Assembly (NCBI GenBank): GCA_009809945.1
Contig: WTPW01000154.1
Span: forward strand, 83,190 to 147,189
From: Gigaspora margarita
Taxonomy: Eukaryota > Glomeromycota > Glomeromycetes > Diversisporales > Gigasporaceae
Direction: 5' to 3'
DNA length: 64,000 nt
Below, one piece after another: positions 10,330 to 22,210 of the stretch. Under the pieces are notes generated by a model that worked only from the letters and a program-made list of their open reading frames with translations, did no database searches and was not told the origin of the DNA. Within the stretch, counting starts at the first letter, position 1. Every line of letters begins with the position of its first letter. The translations under genes and the position numbers were made by a program.

Positions 10330-13300
10330 AGGGCTTTCAGCTAATTTAATGATACGTGTTAATGCATTGATCAACTCAGGAGCATCAGCATGTTTTTTGG
10401 ATTCCACTTATGCGCATGATCTTCAGTTACCTGTAAGAAAGAAAAGTACGCCACTGTCAGTTGAAGTGGTTGATGGACGTGAAATTGCTTCTGGTGCAGT
10501 TACCCATGAAACGGGCCACTGAAACTCCATTATCTGAATTATTGTGAAGAAATCACATTCAATCTGATTCCTTTAGCACATCACCCAATTATTCTAGGGC
10601 TATCGTGGTTAAGTATACACAACCCAACAATTAATTGGCGGCAACGTACATTGACCTTTTCCGATGCTGCTTGTAAGCGCCATTTTAAGCAGCAAGATAA
10701 AGTGGAACACCTTTGTCACATGATTCCTTTAAAGGAAATTCCAGGTGCACATGCACTTACGCTGCCTACAAAATATATCAGTTTTAGTGATGTATTCAGT
10801 GAAAAGAATGCCAGAAATTTACCCGTACACAGGTCTTATGATTGTGCCATTGATTTACAACCCGGGGAGCAACCTCCATGGGGGCCAATTTACGAGTTAT
10901 CCAAACTGGAATTACGGACCTTGAAGCAGTATATTAAAGAAAATCTGGCCAAAGGCCATATTCGACACTCGAAATCCCCTGCTGGTGCCCCCGTACTGTT
11001 CGTCAAAAAGAAAGATGGAACTCTGCGCCTTTGTGTAGATTATAGAGGGTTAAATCATGTTACAATAAAAAATAGATACCTACTTCCGCTCGTATCCGAA
11101 TTATTACATCGCCTTGCGGAGGCCCGTATTTTTACTAAAATTGACTTGAGAAGTGCATATAATTTAGTTAGAATCAGACCTGGTGATGAATGGAAAACTG
11201 CATTCCGTACACGTTATGGACACTTCGAGTATTTGGTGATGCTGTTTGGCCTCACCAATGCTCCTACAGACTTCCAACATTTGATGAATGATGTTCTTCG
11301 CGAGTTTTTAGATAGTTTTGTTATCGTATACCTGGACGATATACTGATCTACTCAGCAAACTCAGATGAACACGTGGTGCATGTAAAAATGGTACTTGAC
11401 CGACTTCGTCAGTTTGGTCAATATGCTAAACTCGAAAAATGTGAGTTCGATAAGACCAGTGTGGAATTTTTGGGCTATTTAATCACACCTGATGGTATAC
11501 AAATAGATGAAAAAAAGTAGATACACTACTCACCTGGCCGGTTCCAAAAACTCTTCGAGAAGTATAGCAATTTCTAGAATTTGCAAATTATTATAGACAA
11601 TTCATCCGAAACTACTTGCAACTCGTAACACCTTTAACAAACTTAACTTGTCGATCTAATAATTCATTCCAATGGACGGCAGCGGCCACTCTTGCCTTTA
11701 ATGCATTAAAAACAGCTTTCACCACGGCCCCTTTCCTTGCTCATGCTGATCCAGAAAAACAGTTTATCCTAGAAACTGATGCATCTGATTACACGTTAGG
11801 TGCAATCCTGTCACAATATCAGGAAGATGGCCTTCTTCATCCCGTTGCTTTCTTTTCCTAGAAGTTTAGTCCTGCAGAGGTCAATTATGATATTTATGAA
11901 AAAAAGCTTCTAGCAATAGTTACCGCCTTTAAACAATGGCACTATTACCTTGAAGGTGCTCAGCATAAAACGATTATATATTGTGATCACAAAAATCTGC
12001 AACAATTCGCTACTTCCAAAATTCTCAATCGTCGACAAGCCCGTTGGTCGTTATTATTATCTAACTTCAACTTTGAAATATCCTTCCGACCTGGAAAAAA
12101 TCAAGGAAATGCAGATGCTTTGTCACGGAGATCTGATTATAAATTAATTTCAATGGCCCCACGACCTACTACAATATTGGACCCAGATAAATTAGTGATT
12201 AATGCAGTATCAACTGTATCTGATAATAAGGACCTACTGAGTCGTATCCGTCTCCAGTTGCAGTCAGACCCTCTTGCTCAAGAAGTGATCGAACAATTGG
12301 ATAGGACCAACTTGAAGCCAAAGTATAAAAAATTTTCTTATGACGATGGACTCATATACAGAAATGGACTCCTATACGTACCTNGAATNTCANAAAAATT
12401 GGAGATTTTACAAGCACGACATGACTCGAGGATAGCCGGTCATTTCGGGGNAACTAAAACTGCTGAGTTAGTATCCAGGGACTACTGGTGGCCAAAACTC
12501 CAGTCCTTTATACAAGAGTATATCATAACATGTGATATATGTAGCAGGTCGAAAACACCAAAACATCGCCCTTATGGGCTCTTGTTACCATTGCCAATCC
12601 CTTCTCGTCAGTGGCAGTCCATAACTATGGACTTCATAGTTCGCTTACCAATATCTTCAGGATTCGACTCCATCTTAGTAGTAGTGGACAGATTAACCAA
12701 AATGGCCCATTTTATAGCATGCAGTAATAAAATATCTGCGGAACAAACAGCCCAACTAGTGTTGAAAGACGTAGTTCGATTGCATGGTATCNCTGAGGAA
12801 ATTATATCTGACAGGGGACCCCAATTCACCTCTCATTTTTGAAAACACCTTTTCAGTGTCCTAGGGACAAAAATTAACTTGTCTTCCACCTTTCACCCTC
12901 AATCAGATGGTCAGAGCGAAAGGGTTAACCAGGTATTAGAACAATATTTAAGGTGTTTTATAAACTACCACCAAGATGACTGGGTTATGTTGTTACCCCT
13001 AGCCGAGTTTGCATATAACAACTCGGTGCATGCATCAACCAATACCTCCCCATTTTTTGCCAACTATCCTTATTTTGATATACGAACACCAAAGCATTGT
13101 GATGTACCGGCCGTTGAAGACAAAGCAATTCAACTACAGCAAATAAAACAGAACCTTGTACAAGAATTAGAAAGAGCACAAAAACGCTACAAAAAAAATG
13201 CGGATAAATTGCGCCATGAATCCCCTCATTATAAACCTGGTGATAAAGTATGGTTGTTATGGCGTAATATTACTACCAACCGTTCTTGTGATAAATTAGA

Positions 13301-13640
13301 CTATAGGAAGTTGGGCCCTTATTGCATCAAGGAGAAAATTAACCCGGTTGCTTTTCGTTTAGACTTACCTACTTCACTCAAGACCCACAATGTCTTCCAC
13401 GTTTCCTTATTAGAACCATATGCTGAGAACGAGTTTCCTGGCAGACAAGTTGACCCACCACCGCCTGTAATGATTGAAGACGAGCCTGCGTATGAAGTTG
13501 AAAAAATACTGGATTCAAAAGTTTCAAGGGGGAAACTTTATTACTTGGTAGATTGGAAAGGCTATGACCCGAGTGAGCAATCCTGGGAACCATGTAAAAA
13601 TGTAGCTTATGCACAGGACGCTGTACAGCAATTTCACCTT
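10330..13640 (+). pseudogene. pol region of the chromovirus
   Basis: Domains in order, approximate positions: retropepsin-like protease (10330-10480); reverse transcriptase (10870-11480) with KKKDGTLRLCVDYR, the LFGLTNAP block and YLDDILIYS; RNase H (11740-12010) with ETDASDYTLGA; integrase (12410-13100) with an HHCC zinc-binding part, a DFI...VVVDRLTKMAHF core and HPQSDGQSER; and a chromodomain (13480-13640) with YLVDWKGYDPSEQSWEP. In the family the chromodomain steers integration to modified chromatin. Broken in several places. Confidence 0.9.
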
Positions 13641-13709
13641 CAATACCCGCACAAGCCAAGCAAACAACAATAAAAAGCAGACAAAAGAAGGGGCTTAAGG
13701 GGAAGATAA

Positions 13710-14037
13710 TGTCATAGGCTAAGCCTCAACCCGTGATGTCAGTACCCCTGATGCGGTACCCGCGAGTCAAGGCAATAACACAAACCCGTGACCGAAGGTA
13801 ACTCGGTACCCAAAGTCGTTCCGACCCTAAGATCAGAGTAATTAGTCATGGTATTAGTAATTATATTATTACCACAGCGCATAAGAAATGTAGTCACTAT
13901 AGCGTAGGATAGAGAATAAATTAGTAATAGTATATAAGAGAGACAAAATGTAAACTATTATACTTAGCTTAATCAATAAACTTTCCAAGTTTCACTTCAA
14001 ATCAAACCTGTGGTTCTTAAATTGTCGTTTTGTTACA
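13710..14037 (+). repeat. 3' LTR of the chromovirus
   Basis: Same ends as the 5' LTR; preceded by the purine-rich AAGGGGAAGATAA. Followed by the CTTAT target duplication. Confidence 0.93.
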
Positions 14038-14625
14038 CTTATATAGGCAGTAGCCTATTTTTTTGAACATATATAGTATGTATTTACTATATATATGATA
14101 ATAAAATTATTTTTTTGGGTTTTGAAATCCAAAATTAAATTTTTTTTTTTGAAATTATTTTGATCTATTTACCTAAAATCTAAAATTTTTTGATACTTTT
14201 TTTGAATAAATAAAATTATAAAAAGCATAAATATCAGATATACAGTGGCCCACCATAATATTGTGAACACTTTTTAAAAATTTATATAGAGCTAAATTTT
14301 TTAAGATATTAAGCTAAAAACAAAAATATAAATTTATTAAATCTATATCTTTTAAATAAAAAAAAATTAAAAAATTCTATGCAGTACTTTTTAAAATAAT
14401 TAAAATTATTTAAATTTGTAAATGTTATACAATCATGAAAATTAGAATGTCAAAAAAATAATTAAAATAATATGTATATAGCAAAAGTTATTTTTTTATT
14501 AAGTTAACTAAATTTCAAAATTAAGTAAAAATTATTTAGCATAACAAATTATATATAATTACAAATTTTTATAAAATTTTTAAAAATATTAAGTTAGTTA
14601 TTACTTTTAAATATTAGAATCAAAT

Positions 14626-15625
14626 AGGTGTAGCGACTTAGGGAAGTTGGTAGGTTGTCACCCCCAAGCGGCAGTTCTAGGGTTCAAATCCCACTGGCGA
14701 CACTTTGAAAAATAGACCTGTGTTCTGGTAACTGCTTTTCATCGATCGGTTGGGTACATTACCTGTAGGCCTTGGTACACCATCTCGAATGGGAGCCTTT
14801 GGGCGCACAAATCCAAGGAACTGGAGAAATGAAAACCTATTTGGCAAGCCTCGAGTAAAGAGGTAGCAAAGATCTTTGATAGTGCTACCAAAGCTAGAAT
14901 ATCGGAAACCGGAGCCAGAAAATCAGACGATAAGACCCTCGAGGAGGGTTCCACCAACCTGGCTGCCAGAGTCGCACCAGAGGAAAAGGACCTATGTTTC
15001 AGAAGTAGGTACCAAGGGAAGGAGGCCATATCAACCCTTCTGAGCTATCTGGTTGAAAGTTTGTGAATCCGGTGTAAGGACCGGTAGGATGGTGAGGTAG
15101 GTGCTGGGATTGGAGCGAACCTTGCAAGAGCAGAAGTAGGTAATGGTAGGAGCTTAGGTTAGCTCTGACTCCAAGTATATAGGTAAAGCTGTAGCATAAG
15201 TTACCAAAGTATAGGTGAATACCTGGTGGGACAGGTACCGCTCTACCAAGTTTCTCCTGAGGATAAAAGGACCAGGATTACCTGGCTGGGTCCTAAGGAC
15301 AACGGTTGAGCATCCGGAACTGTCTGACTGACCGAGTACTGGGACTGTTCTGGTAATACAAGATGGGTTGGCAGGAGGGACATGGGTCAGAGGGTTTAAA
15401 TAGACAATTCCCGTAGTTGGGTTGCAGGTATAGCAGCTAGTGTGGAACCTTAGGGCGGACCACTTAAATTAGACACCAAAAGTGTACATGTGGCTAGTTG
15501 GATCCTCGTCAATGTAACAAATACTGGTTAATCTCCATGTAGGTCAACCGATAGCCCTAGTATCTTGAATAAAATATCTCAAGTCCCAAGGTGGGCACTT
15601 TGAAACCAAAAAAAAAACTATATAT
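14626..15625 (+). mobile_element. Long tRNA-headed SINE, family S1, GC-richer copy
   Basis: About 1 kb with clearly higher G+C than its surroundings and no long ORF. The head (14630-14705) has a polymerase III A box TAGGGAAGTTGG (14639-14650) and B box GGTTCAAATCC (14681-14691) at tRNA-like spacing. The body ends AAGTCCCAAGGTGGGCAC, then an A tail at 15608-15617. A perfect 15-bp duplication ATATTAGAATCAAAT lies at 14611-14625 and, beyond a nested MITE, at 15808-15822, the hallmark of target-primed insertion. AT-decayed copies are at 26560-26775 and 34835-35535. Confidence 0.82.
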
Positions 15626-15803
15626 GTTGTATCCCAAATATAAATTTGTCCCAATTGTCAATTGGGACGGCCCAGATATCAATTTTACAGCCAAAAATAA
15701 AAATTGGCCTAAACTGATCTCTAACTTTACTTTAATTTTGCCCTAACCCTAATTTTAATTTGGCCCGATTGTCATCTGGGCAGATTGTCATCTGGGGCAC
15801 AAC
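15626..15803. mobile_element. 178-bp MITE in the SINE tail
   Basis: Ends GTTGTATCCCAAA and GTTGTGCCCCAGA (inverted), flanked by ATATAT on both sides. Contains a TTGTCCCAATTGTCAATTGG palindrome and a CCCTAACCCTAA stretch. It sits between the A tail of the SINE and the SINE's right target duplication, so it is the younger insertion. Confidence 0.7.
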
Positions 15804-17042
15804 ATATATATTAGAATCAAATTATTAAATTAGAATTAACAAATTACTAAATATAATAATTTTATTACTATATATAGAAATTTAGTAAAAAATTTTTTAA
15901 AAATTATAAAACTTTCAAAATTTGTTATGCTAAATAATTTTATTTAAAAAAAAATTGCTAGTTTTCTTTATAAAAAATTAAGTTTATATATTACTATATT
16001 TAGTAATTTGTGCTACTATAAAAATATATTAAAAATTAGCAAATTGCAAAAATAAAAAAATCTAAAATTTACTAAAATCTGATTATTTTAAAAAGTATTG
16101 CATAGAATTTTACAAACTTATTTTTTATTAAAAGATATAGATTTAATAAATTTATATTTTTATTTTTAGCTTAATATCTTATAAATTTAGCTCTATATAA
16201 ATATTTTAAAAGTGTTCACAATATTATGGTAGGCTACTATATAACTTATATTTGTTTTTCTTTATAAAAATTTTTAATTTATTTTTGGATATATAAAATA
16301 GACTTTTTTAAAAAATCAATTTTGGTAGCATATATAATTTACCAAAATAGAACCAATATGGTAATATATTGAAATCTGCAAAAAATAATACAAATATATT
16401 TTATATTAGATGTAGTTCAAAATTTTTTCTACATATTTTTTTATACTATCTATATTAGCTTTTGTCTTTAGTACAGAATTTTTTTTGTTTTTTTTACTTT
16501 GCTATTTTGATATTTTATTTGGTTAATATTTGGTTTGTTGCTTAGATTCTGTAGTTATTATTTTTTTTTTATACTCTTTATATTTTCTTTTAGTTTTTTC
16601 TTGTATAGTTGAATTGAATATTAATATTACCACATAGTTGCTAATAAAAGAGATTTAAAAAAATCCTGATTTGCTCTTAATAGAATAATAAAGTTTGTAT
16701 TTAAAGCTTTTGAAGTAATCAAATGATTATAGATTTTGTATTTAATAGGATTTAAATTATTATTATTATTTTATTATATATCTATTTTTTAATAAAATAC
16801 AAGCAAACGATCAAAAAATAAAAAAATATTAATATTAACTTTATTGATATTTACTTTTTATTAATCTAAACTTGTAAAAATTGAGTTTAGGCAATATAAA
16901 TTTAATTTTATTGTTATAAACCCATATATATATTAATATAATTGTTTAATTGATGATTTGCTACAAATTGATAGTGTGATTATAGTATTATATAATACAA
17001 ATTACTATATAAATCCTATAATATAAAAATATTGACTATTGC

Positions 17043-18372
17043 TAACTTTTACCCTAGGTGATATTACCTAGTTCAGAGGTCAGGTCAGAAGTCGGGTTAG
17101 GAATTGGATCAGGAGTCAGTCAAAAGTGCGAGAACAATGCTGTGACATAAGATCGAATTTTCATTCATATGATCTTCAATCATTAGCTGGCCAATTAAAA
17201 ATCAGGCTCAGGTATAACATAAAGAAAATTAAAATGTTCGCTTTGCAAAAAAAACACATTTATTATAAAAATTAGTCGCTCGCTACGGCTATCACCTCCA
17301 CTCCGCTCCTTTATCCTAACCCAAACCCTAACTCTAAACTTAACCCAAACTCTAACCCTAACCAAATCCTAATATTGATTTTTTTGTTTAACTACTGTTG
17401 ATATCAAAATCACGTGAATAGGAATTGATCCTATGCTTTGTCAATTTCAGACAATAAGTTGAAAAAATTTTTTTTTATTAAATAAAATCGAACTTGAACT
17501 ACATCCAATAACTACAGTATATTATCTAACTAGCACTAATTCTAACCCTATATCCTAACCCTAACCCTATAGCACAATGTATCAAAATAATCCAAAATTT
17601 CATCATCGCCTGCGATATTAAAAAAACCTTGTACTGAAGTTACATAAGAATTGGTACCAAAGCGATGACACCAAAGCGACGATACCAACTAATGATACTA
17701 GCAATATACACCAACTGACGAAAACCATCAAAGCTGTCCACACTAACAATGACGGCCAAGATAATTGAAGGCACCAAAAAACAACCAAAAAACAATAACG
17801 TGGCACTAAAAAAAGCAAAACATATCAAAAGTGAAATGCCGCAAACTAAAAAAAAAAGCTCAAAAGTAAAATGCATTGTAACTATACTCTAACAATCTAA
17901 CCACTAACTAATGGCACAGCAAGCAATTAGCGTAAACGAAGCAACAAGTGCTACCAACAAATGATGACCAAGAATGTTGAAGGCACCAAAAAACAATGAT
18001 GCAATACTAAAAGAAGCAAAACGTATATGAAATGTTGCAAACTAAAAAAAATGCTCAAAAGTAAATGCATTTTAACTATACGATACTGAAGCAATGACAC
18101 CAAAGCGACAATGACACCAAAGTGACAATACCAACTAACGACACTAGCACATTTACCAATGACGAAAATTATCAAACCCGTTATCTAAAAAGTTAAGAAA
18201 AGAGAAATCATAAAAGTAAATATTGGTAAAAAAAACTAAAACAACTACGGTTAAAAAAAAAGAAATACTGTACAAAAAAAAAAAAACTTATAGATCTAAT
18301 GTTGTGTAATTGGGTGATCATATAAACAATGACTGATATAGGTGATATCACCTAGAGTGAAAATTAGGTAAA
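17043..18372. mobile_element. TIR element with telomere-like and GACACCAA-rich interior
   Basis: Ends CCTAGGTGATATTACCTA and TAGGTGATATCACCTAGA, about 30 bp inverted. The interior has telomere-like CCCTAA tracts (17320-17370, 17540-17575) and a duplicated block rich in GACACCAAAGCGAC (17640-17790, 18080-18180), related in style to 24480-24640 and 29640-30100. Short minus-strand frames there are hydrophobic and not convincing as genes. Confidence 0.5.
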
Positions 18373-18509
18373 ATCAAAAATATTTTTACCTATCTAAAAA
18401 AAACTTAGAAAACTTTTTTTTACTAAGTTAATGAGTTATATTACTAAGTGAAAATTGTAAAGCTCATCGAGACAAGTCTAATAGTAGTTAGATCATTAAA
18501 ATTGGACTA

Positions 18510-18822
18510 TCTTATATTCCCAAAATAAGCTACCCTTTTTGGGCCAAAAATTACACAAAAAACATGAGATAGCTTATATTCAAATTGTTGAATTTTTTGA
18601 AAAATTGAAATACGTACTAATATAAAGTTGTCTAAATGACGTGAAATTTTTACTATAAGTGTATTTTTGTGTCCTGAACAAGTTTATTAATGGTACTTTT
18701 GAGGTTTACTGAGTAAAATTTGGACTTTTATATATAGCAACTGCTAATATATGTTTTGAGATTTTTGAAAAAATCAGAGGGATAGCTTATTTTCGGAGCA
18801 GCTTATTTTCAGGAATATACAG
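18510..18822. mobile_element. Tc1/mariner-type MITE, family M4, copy 1
   Basis: 313 bp, ends near TATATTCCCAAAATAAGC and its imperfect complement, TA on both sides (18508-18509, 18823-18824). Other copies at 41217-41533 and 47315-47635. Interior motif TAAACTTGTTC (or complement) conserved in all three. Confidence 0.8.
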
Positions 18823-19174
18823 TAGTAGATAATGTGATATCTTCAAAAAATGATTAGTCAACTATAAAATTTTATATAAACAAACCTATTGTTTACATAT
18901 AGTTAGCCAATAGTTTTATGAAGGTATCTTAGCAACTACTAGGCTAATTTGATAATCTAACTACTATTATACTCATTTTGATAAGCTTTACAATTTTCAC
19001 TTAGTAGTCATGACTTATTAATTTAGTAAGAAAAAAAGGGTTTCTTGAGTGAGCAAAAAATTTTACATTTTAGAATTTATATACCAACAAATAGTAAAAA
19101 TTTGTATCATGTTATACTATGATTACACTATCAATTTGTAGCAGATCATCAATTAATTTAATAGATTGATATTG

Positions 19175-19719
19175 TTCTTCAAGTCAATAGTATAGTAGTT
19201 ACATGTCAAGAATACAAATTGCAAGATTGCTAGTTCAATTCTTCCTAAAGACAAAAACAAAAAAAGACCAATAAGAAGATAGTAGCTTGAGATACAGGCT
19301 AAATTGTGGTAGTGTTTTAAAAAATAACTTGAGATATGAACTAGTGATAGTAGTACTATATGTACTATTAGCTATCGTTTGAGAATTTAGATTGTAAACT
19401 AGGCTATATTAGAACCCCAATTCAGAATAACCAAAGTTATAAGATATAGTAAGAAGCTAAAATCTAAATTGAGAAGATATTTCATAAACTCATAGCACAA
19501 TAAAATCAAATAGACCTTATAAAGCTTCTGGTGCTTTGTGTCAATACAGATAAATCAATTCTTGCAGTTATAGAACTGCATTTAGGTAGTTAAAAACAAG
19601 CCAGGAGATATGACAAATTCTGTTAGTAAGGTCATAGATAAACAAGCCCAATTGGGTTTTATATAGTATATAAATCACAAATGCTAGTTCAGCATGACTA
19701 TTGAAGATTAAAAAAAAAA
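19175..19719 (+). mobile_element. tRNA-headed SINE, family S2
   Basis: 545 bp. The head has an A box TAGTATAGTAGTTA (19189-19202) and a B-box-like AGTTCAATTCTT (19233-19244), resembling an AT-decayed tRNA. The body has no ORF and ends in an A tail of at least 10. It is flanked by a 14-bp duplication AATAGATTGATATT / AATAGGTTGATATT (19161-19174, 19720-19733; 13 of 14 match). It shares no obvious body sequence with family S1. Confidence 0.75.
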
Positions 19720-19733
19720 AATAGGTTGATATT

Positions 19734-20010
19734 AATGAAGATTACCTATAATACTATATTAAAAAAATTTTACTTATAATTATATCATTCTATAATTATA
19801 AATTTTGCTTTACTCAAAAGTGTGACTATAAAGACATATAATTGTTTAAGCTTATTTTGCTTATCTTATAATATTGCTAAGTATATACAAAATTGTACGA
19901 ATTATAGTATAGTATATTTTAGCTATTAAAAACTTTTAATTTGTTTATTTAAAATATTCAAATATTCAAAATTGTTCAAGCTTTAATAATTATACTAATA
20001 TTTTTTTAGT

Positions 20011-20012
<2 letters not shown>
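19734..20012. other. AT-rich non-coding stretch
   Basis: No ORF, element end or RNA gene recognised. Confidence 0.5.
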
Positions 20013-20055
<43 letters not shown>

Positions 20056-21439
20056 TGAGTTCTTGCTTTTATCTTTATTAGATAATTTATATAAGAAATT
20101 GTGTAAGCAATGACTTAAATTGTATAGTGACAAATATATATAAATTATATTCAAGAATAGAAGCTTAGACTAGTTTATCTGCAACCTAAATCTACTAGAG
20201 TGGTCAAGACTCACCTAGATTTGGATGGTTAGAATATGATTAGTAGGAGTACTATATTTAATTCATATAGTGGACCAGATACTGATTTTACAGAGTGCCT
20301 GGCCTATTGGAGGGCATTTGTTGTAGCTAGAGTGTAGTTGGTCGAGAAGTTCACAAAGACAACTATAGATAAACGTTGTGTGTTGATAGGGCTTAGCACA
20401 AGTAGGATAGTGTGCTAGTGATAATTGGTTGGGTTTGTATGTGGATATGATATTATTGGTCTTTTTCTATTGAGCAAAGGTAGAGCAGTATAGCTTTCAT
20501 ATTTGTTTATAGATTTCTTCAGATATTTCAAGAAGGACCTTGACAATAATCTGAGAAGCTTGCTTGTATAGTATATTAAAAGGTTGTAGAGATTGAATTA
20601 GTGGGACAGGGATTAGTCCTTTGATAGTGGAATATAGATAGTAGGGGTCTAAAAATATAGGGGTAGGGTCAAAAGATGGATGTATATAGATTGCTTGTAC
20701 AAGATCTTTTAGGTGATAGAAAAATAGGTTGATATCTGCACTATAAATGATTTTAGTTATGGCTAAGTGAATAATTTGGTCTAAGAGTTGATAATTTTGA
20801 CATGTTAGCCAATGGATAGGGGATGCAAAAAGGCTATAGTAGAAACAGTCAGGTGAGGGGAAGCTGTTAGGAGCCATTCTGTAAAGTATGAATAGGTAGG
20901 CAAATCATTTAGGAGGTTTTTGATTTTGAATGATTTGAGGTGATTAAGTTTGGGATTAGTAAATTTGTTAAAGCTTTTTTGGTTGTTGTTAAAATATAGC
21001 CATATAGTGTTCTAATCTATGAAGTGTGAGAAATGTGCCCATTCTGAGGCGTGGCTCTGTAAGGAACACATTGCCATGACATGTGCCTAACAGATATTTT
21101 TAATAAAATGTCTTGTAGATTCTTCTACTAGGTGTTTCTTCCATTGGAGGAAGAAGGGGTTGTAAATATTGGTATGATTGTAAGAGTAGCTTGTATACAT
21201 TTGAGTGATTTCTGGCCAGAGAGTCTGCTAGATTGTTGAAGCTATCATCTGCATGTACCTAAACCTTGTGCATAGTGAGCTTGATATTGAATGCACTAAT
21301 AGTATTCAACAGTATGTGCCAGATGGGCCAGGAGTTAAATTTGAAGTATTTGGAGGTCTGTTTAGGAATAGACCTGAGCTTGTTGTATTTGAAATGACAA
21401 ACTAAGAGTCTGTGAAAATGTTTATAGTAAAGTTGTGTA

Positions 21440-21640
21440 GTATTGTTAAAATTGCTAAAACAATAGCAAGGAGTTTAGCTTGGTATGAGAATGGCCAGTT
21501 TTGTAATTGGGCTGTGTACTTGTAGATGATTTGGTTATTGTGAATTTGTACCCAACTGATGCCCATGGAACATTGATTGGTTCTAATTTCTGTAACTGAG
21601 CCATCTGTATAGAATATAAAGTGTTGTTAGTTAGCATTAG
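21440..21640 (-). pseudogene. LINE ribonuclease H domain remnant
   Basis: Minus-strand translation gives FYTDGSVTEI, then CSMGISWVQ and WPFSYQAKLLAIV: the catalytic Asp of the TDGS block and the usual AEL block (here AKL) of the RNase H found in some fungal and plant LINEs. It removes RNA from the hybrid during second-strand synthesis. No long frame remains open. Confidence 0.7.
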
Positions 21641-21930
21641 CATGTGCGATTTGAGAGAGGCTTTGTAAGGCATTATTGTTCTGAATAAGAACTGTTGTAA
21701 AATGGTCTGTGATATATATTGTGAGAGGGAATGGAATATTTACTGGCTACCTAATTGCAGATAAATAGATCAGATCAATGTAGTTGGCATTGAATTTGAG
21801 TTGTTTATTCACCAACTTTCTACCCAAGAATTGGATAGAAAGGGCTACTAATACTTCTAATATACAGCAGTTGGAGACACTATTGGAGTTGAGATAGTAG
21901 CCTGGGTGGGCGAGTGCATTGTACTAGTGG

Positions 21931-22210
21931 CAGTGTTGTACATTTTGGCTGTCCATAGCCTTTTTTGGCTTGTACACGTCCAAAATTGTCCAAAGGTCCA
22001 AGATTGTCCAAAGCTTGTTCAGGCTTTAATAATTAATAAATCTATCTAAAAAATATATAACTATATATTTTTTTAGGTGCTGAACACATTCTAGTTAAAA
22101 TTAAAATAGGTTATCTTAATAAAATTTTAAGTGATTTTACTTTATTTAATTGTCCAAAATTGTCCAAAATTGTGCAAATCATTGTCCAAAGCTGTCCCAT
22201 GACAACACTG
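21931..22210. mobile_element. hAT-type MITE, family M5, copy 1
   Basis: 280 bp, ends CAGTGTTGTACATTTTGG and the complement of CCCATGACAACACTG, flanked by CTAGTGG (21924-21930, 22211-22217). Subterminal regions repeat TTGTCCAAA. It interrupts the decayed LINE. A second copy, same length and opposite orientation, is at 33461-33740. Confidence 0.85.

Larger units (their letters stand above)
8861..14042 (+). mobile_element. Ty3/Gypsy chromovirus LTR retrotransposon, complete but broken
   Basis: A full-length fossil: two 328-bp LTRs (8866-9193, 13710-14037) inside a perfect 5-bp duplication CTTAT (8861-8865, 14038-14042). Order of parts: gag, protease, reverse transcriptase, RNase H, integrase, chromodomain, then a purine-rich tract just before the 3' LTR. 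Reverse transcriptase before integrase and the C-terminal chromodomain place it in the chromovirus branch of Ty3/Gypsy. The coding region is broken in about five or six places and has a few ambiguous bases, so it is not expected to be active. The LTRs differ at about 20 of 328 positions by eye, mostly transitions: an older but not ancient insertion. Confidence 0.95.
14243..16239. mobile_element. Tc1/mariner-like element, non-autonomous
   Basis: Inverted ends CAGTGGCCCACCATAATATT and the complement of AATATTATGGTAGGCTACTA, continuing as TGTGAACACTTTT, with TA on both sides (14241-14242, 16240-16241). The arms are AT-rich, with no transposase ORF. It holds the long SINE at 14626-15625. Confidence 0.78.
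14090..16345 (+). repeat. ~260-bp repeat family R, split by a nested mariner-like element
   Basis: The left part (14090-14241) and right part (16241-16345) together match the repeat seen at 25565-25800 and 25845-26075: GATACTTTTTTTGAAT, then AAAATTATAA, then a CTTTATAAAAA segment and TCAATTTTGGTAGCAT. A fourth copy, inverted, is split at 24125-24291 / 26173-26245. No ORF. Confidence 0.65.
16940..19170. mobile_element. Palindromic TIR element of family P, interrupted twice
   Basis: Ends near 16950-17040 and 19080-19165 are inverted copies (TTGATGATTTGCTACAAATT, then GTGTGATTATAGTAT). Arms at 18395-18509 and 18823-19060 share the family P core (ATCATTAAAATTGG). It is interrupted by the TIR element at about 17043-18372 and the mariner-type MITE at 18510-18822. 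Confidence 0.6.

Noticed and set aside
14630-14705. Possible tRNA gene
   Set aside because: A and B boxes are present, but the acceptor and T stems pair poorly and the sequence continues as a retroposed element with A tail and target duplication; it is a SINE head.
17320-17575. Chromosome end
   Set aside because: CCCTAA tracts are short, impure and internal to an element.
17618-18175. Hydrophobic minus-strand ORFs that could be membrane proteins
   Set aside because: They come from GACACCAA-type repeats, overlap in several frames and are matched in other repeats of the window.
19175-19250. Possible second tRNA gene
   Set aside because: tRNA-like boxes only; the stems are decayed and it heads a SINE.
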